A DNA stretch of 64,000 nt from DATARN01 sp963851105. Lineage in GTDB: Bacteria > Actinomycetota > Acidimicrobiia > Acidimicrobiales > Palsa-688. Positions 60,667 through 64,000 of this stretch are shown in pieces (position 1 is the stretch's first letter; the number at the start of each line of letters is the position of its first letter). A program made the position numbers and the translations under genes. The notes beneath the pieces were generated by a model, which saw only the letters and a list, made by a program, of their open reading frames with translations, made no database searches and was not told the origin of the DNA. The stretch covers positions 248,001 to 312,000 of the forward strand of contig CAWKNP010000008.1 of the NCBI GenBank assembly GCA_963851105.1. The letters run 5' to 3'.

Positions 60667-61076
60667 CGAGCATCACCCCAAGACCTGACGAGGACGGCCG
60701 GGAGGACGGGCAACGCCGCCAAGGCGCCCAAGGCGCCCAAGGCCGGGAATGGACCCTGCCAGCCGTCGCCGGCCTCGCCGCCCTCGAGACGACCGTGCTC
60801 ATCTCCACCATCGCCTTCGGCTCGTACCGCGCCGGGCCGGCCCTCATCGCCTTCCTGGCGCTCAAGTACGTGTTCTGCCTCGGCCTCCTGCGCCGCCGTC
60901 CCGGTGCCTGGATGGCACTGCTGCTGTTCGAGGTGACCACCGCTTTGGCGGCGCTGACCAAACCGGGCCTGCCGATCTACCAGCGGGCCCTCGAGGAGAT
61001 GGTCTCGGTGGCCTGTATCGTCCTGCTGGCGGCGGCGGCGACAGTTTTCCCCAGCCCCAAGCTGCCCTCAACGTGA
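60663..61076 (+). CDS. Small integral membrane protein
   Basis: 137 residues from a GTG overlapping the upstream stop by 4 nt. A charged N-terminus (RPDEDGREDGQRRQG) is followed by four hydrophobic segments: AVAGLAALETTVLISTIAF, GPALIAFLALKYVFCLGLL, AWMALLLFEVTTALAAL, and VSVACIVLLAAAATVF. No family recognised. Confidence 0.78.
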   Translation: MTSITPRPDEDGREDGQRRQGAQGAQGREWTLPAVAGLAALETTVLISTIAFGSYRAGPALIAFLALKYVFCLGLLRRRPGAWMALLLFEVTTALAALTKPGLPIYQRALEEMVSVACIVLLAAAATVFPSPKLPST

Positions 61077-61510
61077 TCACTACCCGCCGCACCGTCATCT
61101 CCCTCATCCTCGCCGGGTGCATCGCTCTGCTGGTGCTGAGCTTCACCCTCGTCCGGCCCACCCATACGCCGATCGTGTACAAGAACTCGGCGGTTGTGCG
61201 GGTGTTCCCCGAGGAGGGCACCTCCACGCTGCGCCAGGCAAACGTCTCGGTCATCCTGGCCTCGGGCTACACGCTGGCCACGCAGAACACCGAGGGCATG
61301 AGCTTCGCCATCAGCGGCGCCCGCGTCGGCATACCGCAGGACGAGATCCAGATCCTCCCCGGCCAGAACCAGTACTCCTTCAGCCCGGGCCCGGGCCGTC
61401 AGTTCTCCGAGCTTCCCCCCGGGCGGGTCTGCGTCGTGCTCCAGATCGTCCACCGCGTCAACATCAACGAGACGCCCCAGCAGTTCAGCTGGTGCTTCCT
61501 GACGCAGTAG
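61073..61510 (+). CDS. Membrane-anchored exported protein of unknown function
   Basis: 145 residues from a GTG overlapping the previous stop by 4 nt. One N-terminal helix (VISLILAGCIALLVLSFTLV), then an extracytoplasmic beta-rich domain with NSAVVRVFPEEG, PQDEIQILPGQNQYSF, and two Cys near the end (RVCVVLQ, FSWCFLTQ) that may form a disulfide. Its coupling to the two preceding genes suggests a small envelope complex. It overlaps the ligA 3' end by 26 nt. Confidence 0.75.
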   Translation: MITTRRTVISLILAGCIALLVLSFTLVRPTHTPIVYKNSAVVRVFPEEGTSTLRQANVSVILASGYTLATQNTEGMSFAISGARVGIPQDEIQILPGQNQYSFSPGPGRQFSELPPGRVCVVLQIVHRVNINETPQQFSWCFLTQ

Positions 61511-63530
61511 CGGGCGGTAGCTCCCCGGTCTCGAGGAGGTGGGCGAAACCCGCCTCGTCGAGGATCGGGACCCCTAGCTCCTGCGCCCTTTTCAGTTTGG
61601 CCGTCCCCGGTTCGGCCCCGACCACGACCGCCGTCGTCCTCTTCGATACGCTGCCCGGCGCCTTACCGCCCCGGACCTTGACGGCCTCCTCGGCGGCGTC
61701 GCGGGACCATCCCTCCAGGGTTCCGGTCACGACGACCGACTTTCCCAGCAGAATCTGTGGCGCAGCCGGGCCCTCGGGGCCTTCGAAGTTGACGCCGGCG
61801 GCGCGCAGCCTTTCGACCACGTCCCGGTTGGCCTCGAGGCCGAAAAACTGCCCGACACTGGCTGCGATCACCGGCCCGATCCCCTCGATGGTGGCCATCT
61901 CCTCGATGGGCGCCGCCATGATGCGGTCGAGAGGGCCCATGGCGCGGGCCAGCACCTGGCTGCCGGTCGCGCCCAGATGGCGGATCGACAACCCGACGAG
62001 CAGGTTGGCCAGGGGTCGATCTTTGGACGCCTCGATCGCCCGCTGCAGGTTGGCCGCGGAGATCTCGCCGAACCCTTCGAACTCCCGGACGCGGTCGAAG
62101 TCGAGGCGGTAGATGTCGGCCACATCGCGGAGCAGTTCCGCCTCGGCAAACTGGTACACCGTCCGCTCCCCGAGCCCCTCGATGTCCATGGCGCCGCGCC
62201 CGGCGAAGTGACTGATTCTCTGCACCCGCTGTCCCGGACAGTCGGTGTTGACACAGAAGGTGTCGCTCTCACCGTCGAGGCGCACCAGCGGCTGGCCGCA
62301 GATCGGGCAGGTGATCGGGAACTGCCACTGCGGCAGGTCGGGGGGCCGCAACGAAATGATCGGCCCCCGCACCTCGGGAATGACGTCGCCGGCCCGGCGC
62401 ACGATCACGGTGTCACCGGGGCGGACGTCCTTGGCCCGCACCTGGTCCTCGTTGTGCAAAGTCGCCAGTTGGACTCGTGCGCCGCCGACGATGACCGGTT
62501 CCAGGATCGCGAAGGGGGTCGCCTTCCCGGTGCGGCCGATCGACACCATGATGTCCTTGAGCAAGGTGGTGCGCTCCTCGGGCGGGAACTTGAAGGCGAT
62601 GGCCCACCGCGGGGCCTTCGACGTGGCTCCGAGCTCCTGGCGCTGGCCCAAGTTGTCCACCTTGACGACCACGCCGTCGATCTCGTAGTCGAGGTCGTGG
62701 CGGTGCTCGAGCCAGTGCCGGCAGTAGTCGTCCACCTCGTCGAGGCCGTGAACGGTGCGGATGTTGGGGTTGACCGGGAAACCCTTTTCCGCCAGCCACG
62801 CCAATGTCTGGCTGTGCTCGGTGAACGTCGGCCCGCCTTCGGTGGCCCCGAGCTGGTAGGCCCAGAATGACAGCTCCCGGCTGGCGGTGATGCTCGGGTC
62901 CTTTTGGCGCAGGGAACCGGCCCCGGAGTTACGGGGGTTGATGAACGGCCGGCCGCCCTCGGCGATCTGGCGGCGGTTGAGCTCCTCGAACGCCGAGATC
63001 GGCATGTACACCTCACCGCGCACCTCGAGTACCGCCGGCGGCGAACCGGGCAGCTCTTTGGGCACGGCCGCGATGGTGGCGACGTTGGGCGTGACGTCTT
63101 CACCGACGACTCCGTCGCCTCGCGTGGCGGCGCGCACCAGCCGGCCGTCGGTGTAGAGCAGCGACATCGCCAGCCCGTCGATCTTCAGCTCGCAGGTGAA
63201 TGCCACCTCCCCGTCGATGAACCGATCCATCCTCTTGACCCACGCCCGCAGGTCCTCGAGGCTGGTGGCGTTGTCGAGCGACATCATCGGTTGGAGGTGG
63301 CGGGCCTCGGCGAACAGCGTCGAGATCCCGGCGCCGACGATCTGCGTCGGCGAGTCCGGGGTCCGCAGATCGGGAAACTCCTCTTCGAGCGCCTGCAGCT
63401 CGCGAACCAGGGCGTCGTAGTCGGCGTCGCTGATCTCGGGTTCGTCGAGCTCGTAATACCGGCGGTTGTGGTATTCGAGCTGCCTCCTCAGCTGCTCGGC
63501 ACGCTCGGCGGGTGCGGGTGACATCCCCAT
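61485..63530 (-). CDS. ligA: NAD-dependent DNA ligase
   Basis: 681 residues from ATG at 63530 (TAGCCT 7 nt upstream); the longer open frame is rejected because the upstream part is not conserved. Ia domain HNRRYYELDEPEISDADYD, adenylation Lys116 in CELKIDG, OB fold, zinc finger CPICGQPL...CVNTDCPG, helix-hairpin-helix segments, and a C-terminal BRCT domain (LLGKSVVVTGTLEGWSRD). It seals nicks in replication. In mycobacteria ligA also lies beside gatCA; here the kinase and five small genes separate them. Confidence 0.97.
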   Translation of the reverse strand: MGMSPAPAERAEQLRRQLEYHNRRYYELDEPEISDADYDALVRELQALEEEFPDLRTPDSPTQIVGAGISTLFAEARHLQPMMSLDNATSLEDLRAWVKRMDRFIDGEVAFTCELKIDGLAMSLLYTDGRLVRAATRGDGVVGEDVTPNVATIAAVPKELPGSPPAVLEVRGEVYMPISAFEELNRRQIAEGGRPFINPRNSGAGSLRQKDPSITASRELSFWAYQLGATEGGPTFTEHSQTLAWLAEKGFPVNPNIRTVHGLDEVDDYCRHWLEHRHDLDYEIDGVVVKVDNLGQRQELGATSKAPRWAIAFKFPPEERTTLLKDIMVSIGRTGKATPFAILEPVIVGGARVQLATLHNEDQVRAKDVRPGDTVIVRRAGDVIPEVRGPIISLRPPDLPQWQFPITCPICGQPLVRLDGESDTFCVNTDCPGQRVQRISHFAGRGAMDIEGLGERTVYQFAEAELLRDVADIYRLDFDRVREFEGFGEISAANLQRAIEASKDRPLANLLVGLSIRHLGATGSQVLARAMGPLDRIMAAPIEEMATIEGIGPVIAASVGQFFGLEANRDVVERLRAAGVNFEGPEGPAAPQILLGKSVVVTGTLEGWSRDAAEEAVKVRGGKAPGSVSKRTTAVVVGAEPGTAKLKRAQELGVPILDEAGFAHLLETGELPPATASGSTS

Positions 63531-63573
63531 GACCGTGAGGCTAGCCAGGGGGTGTGACAATTCGACCGGCGTT

Positions 63574-64000
63574 ATGACCGACGTCACTGGCCGCGCGACC
63601 ATCGGGGCGATGCAGCGGCGCCGCCTTTTCCCCTGGCTCATACGCGCGGCATGGCTGGCGCTGCCGTTCGCGGCCGGTCCCGCGTTCGGCGCCGGGCTCC
63701 ATCCCCACAGCGACGCGGTCCGCCTGGCCGCGACCGTGCTTCTCTGGGCGGGGTGGGCGGTGGTGCTCGTCGGGACGCTGGTGCCCCACCCGCTCGGCCT
63801 TACCGCCCTGCGGCTGGGCGCCCCGGCGGTCGCGGCGGCGACGGTCGCGGCGGCGGCGACGGGCCGGCTGTCGGGACCGGCCCTGGCCGGCGCCGTGGCC
63901 ATCAGCGTGACCGACCTGGCGCTGGCGTTCGCGCCGGTCACCGGCGCCTGGTACGTCAACGGCCCCGCCTACCCCAACGAGCGCCGCTACCCGCTGCGAG
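63574..64000 (+). CDS. Membrane protein, C-terminus off the window
   Basis: Frame open from ATG at 63574 to the window edge (about 142 codons). Hydrophobic segments LIRAAWLALPFAAGPAFGAG, VRLAATVLLWAGWAVVLVGTLV, and GPALAGAVAISVTDLALAFAP suggest 3-4 helices so far, after an Arg-rich N-terminus. It is divergent from ligA with 43 nt between starts. GACAAT is 12 nt upstream. No family recognised. Confidence 0.7.
   Translation, partial: MTDVTGRATIGAMQRRRLFPWLIRAAWLALPFAAGPAFGAGLHPHSDAVRLAATVLLWAGWAVVLVGTLVPHPLGLTALRLGAPAVAAATVAAAATGRLSGPALAGAVAISVTDLALAFAPVTGAWYVNGPAYPNERRYPLR

Noticed and set aside
61485..63959. Longer ligA starting near 63959
   Set aside because: The added 143 residues are low complexity and overlap the divergent membrane gene; the Ia domain begins right after the ATG at 63530.

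Overview
The window is high-GC DNA, densely packed with genes on both strands, with many GTG/TTG starts and 1-4 nt ATGA/GTGA overlaps. It holds coenzyme F420 genes (CofD, CofE), an AccA3-type acyl-CoA carboxylase, an IclR-leuCD module and the actinobacterial neighbourhood ligA / gatCAB / ilvBNC / serA / leuCD. Together with Thr- and Gly-rich tails this points to an actinobacterium, quite possibly class Acidimicrobiia; that rank is inference from gene style only. I saw no rRNA, tRNA, phage, IS or CRISPR.

Layout. 1-5.3 kb: edge-truncated membrane glycosyltransferase, a small coiled-coil protein with its own promoter, and the TldD/TldE pair. 5.3-9.6 kb: a GDP-sugar reductase and three GT4 glycosyltransferases. 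9.6-11.2 kb: cofD-cofE. 11.2-20.9 kb: a minus-strand nucleotide-sugar and cell-surface operon (rmlA, rmlB, rmlD, UDP-glucose dehydrogenase, UDP-xylose synthase, two GT2 enzymes, a His-rich membrane protein, a sugar-1-phosphate nucleotidyltransferase and a GalE-like epimerase) joined by tiny overlaps. 21-31 kb: acyl-CoA and energy metabolism (acyl-CoA dehydrogenase, biotin ligase divergent from a biotin-carboxylase/BCCP protein, M20 amidohydrolase, LpdA-like flavoprotein, methylmalonyl-CoA-mutase-type large subunit), then a rhodanese-MoeB fusion and a nitroreductase. 32-34 kb: a hypothetical protein and an alpha/beta hydrolase. 34-53 kb: amino-acid biosynthesis (IclR regulator and leuCD, leuA, serA, an aminotransferase, serC, ilvC, ilvN, ilvB, ilvD), interrupted by an AlkA-like glycosylase, an ABC exporter and a D,D-carboxypeptidase. 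53-64 kb: gatB, gatA (frameshifted), gatC, an SCP2 protein, an SDR, a PASTA kinase, three small co-oriented genes, ligA and the start of a membrane protein.

The clearest biology is regulatory. leuA and ilvB each have a short leader ORF rich in branched-chain amino-acid codons, then a hairpin abutting the leader stop codon, then an intrinsic terminator: two ribosome-mediated attenuators of the same architecture. leuCD is instead next to a divergent IclR gene with a 16-bp palindromic operator. About twenty genes, including both leader ORFs, have a TAnnnT-like hexamer 6-8 nt before the start codon, the signature of leaderless transcripts; some divergent pairs share only 9-20 nt.

Other structure includes a composite 72-nt/18-nt tandem repeat at 46.6-47.0 kb, a 20-nt repeat array between two convergent stop codons at 42.7-42.9 kb, a 28-bp imperfect fold-back at 22.2 kb, and a one-base loss in a G5 run that breaks gatA.
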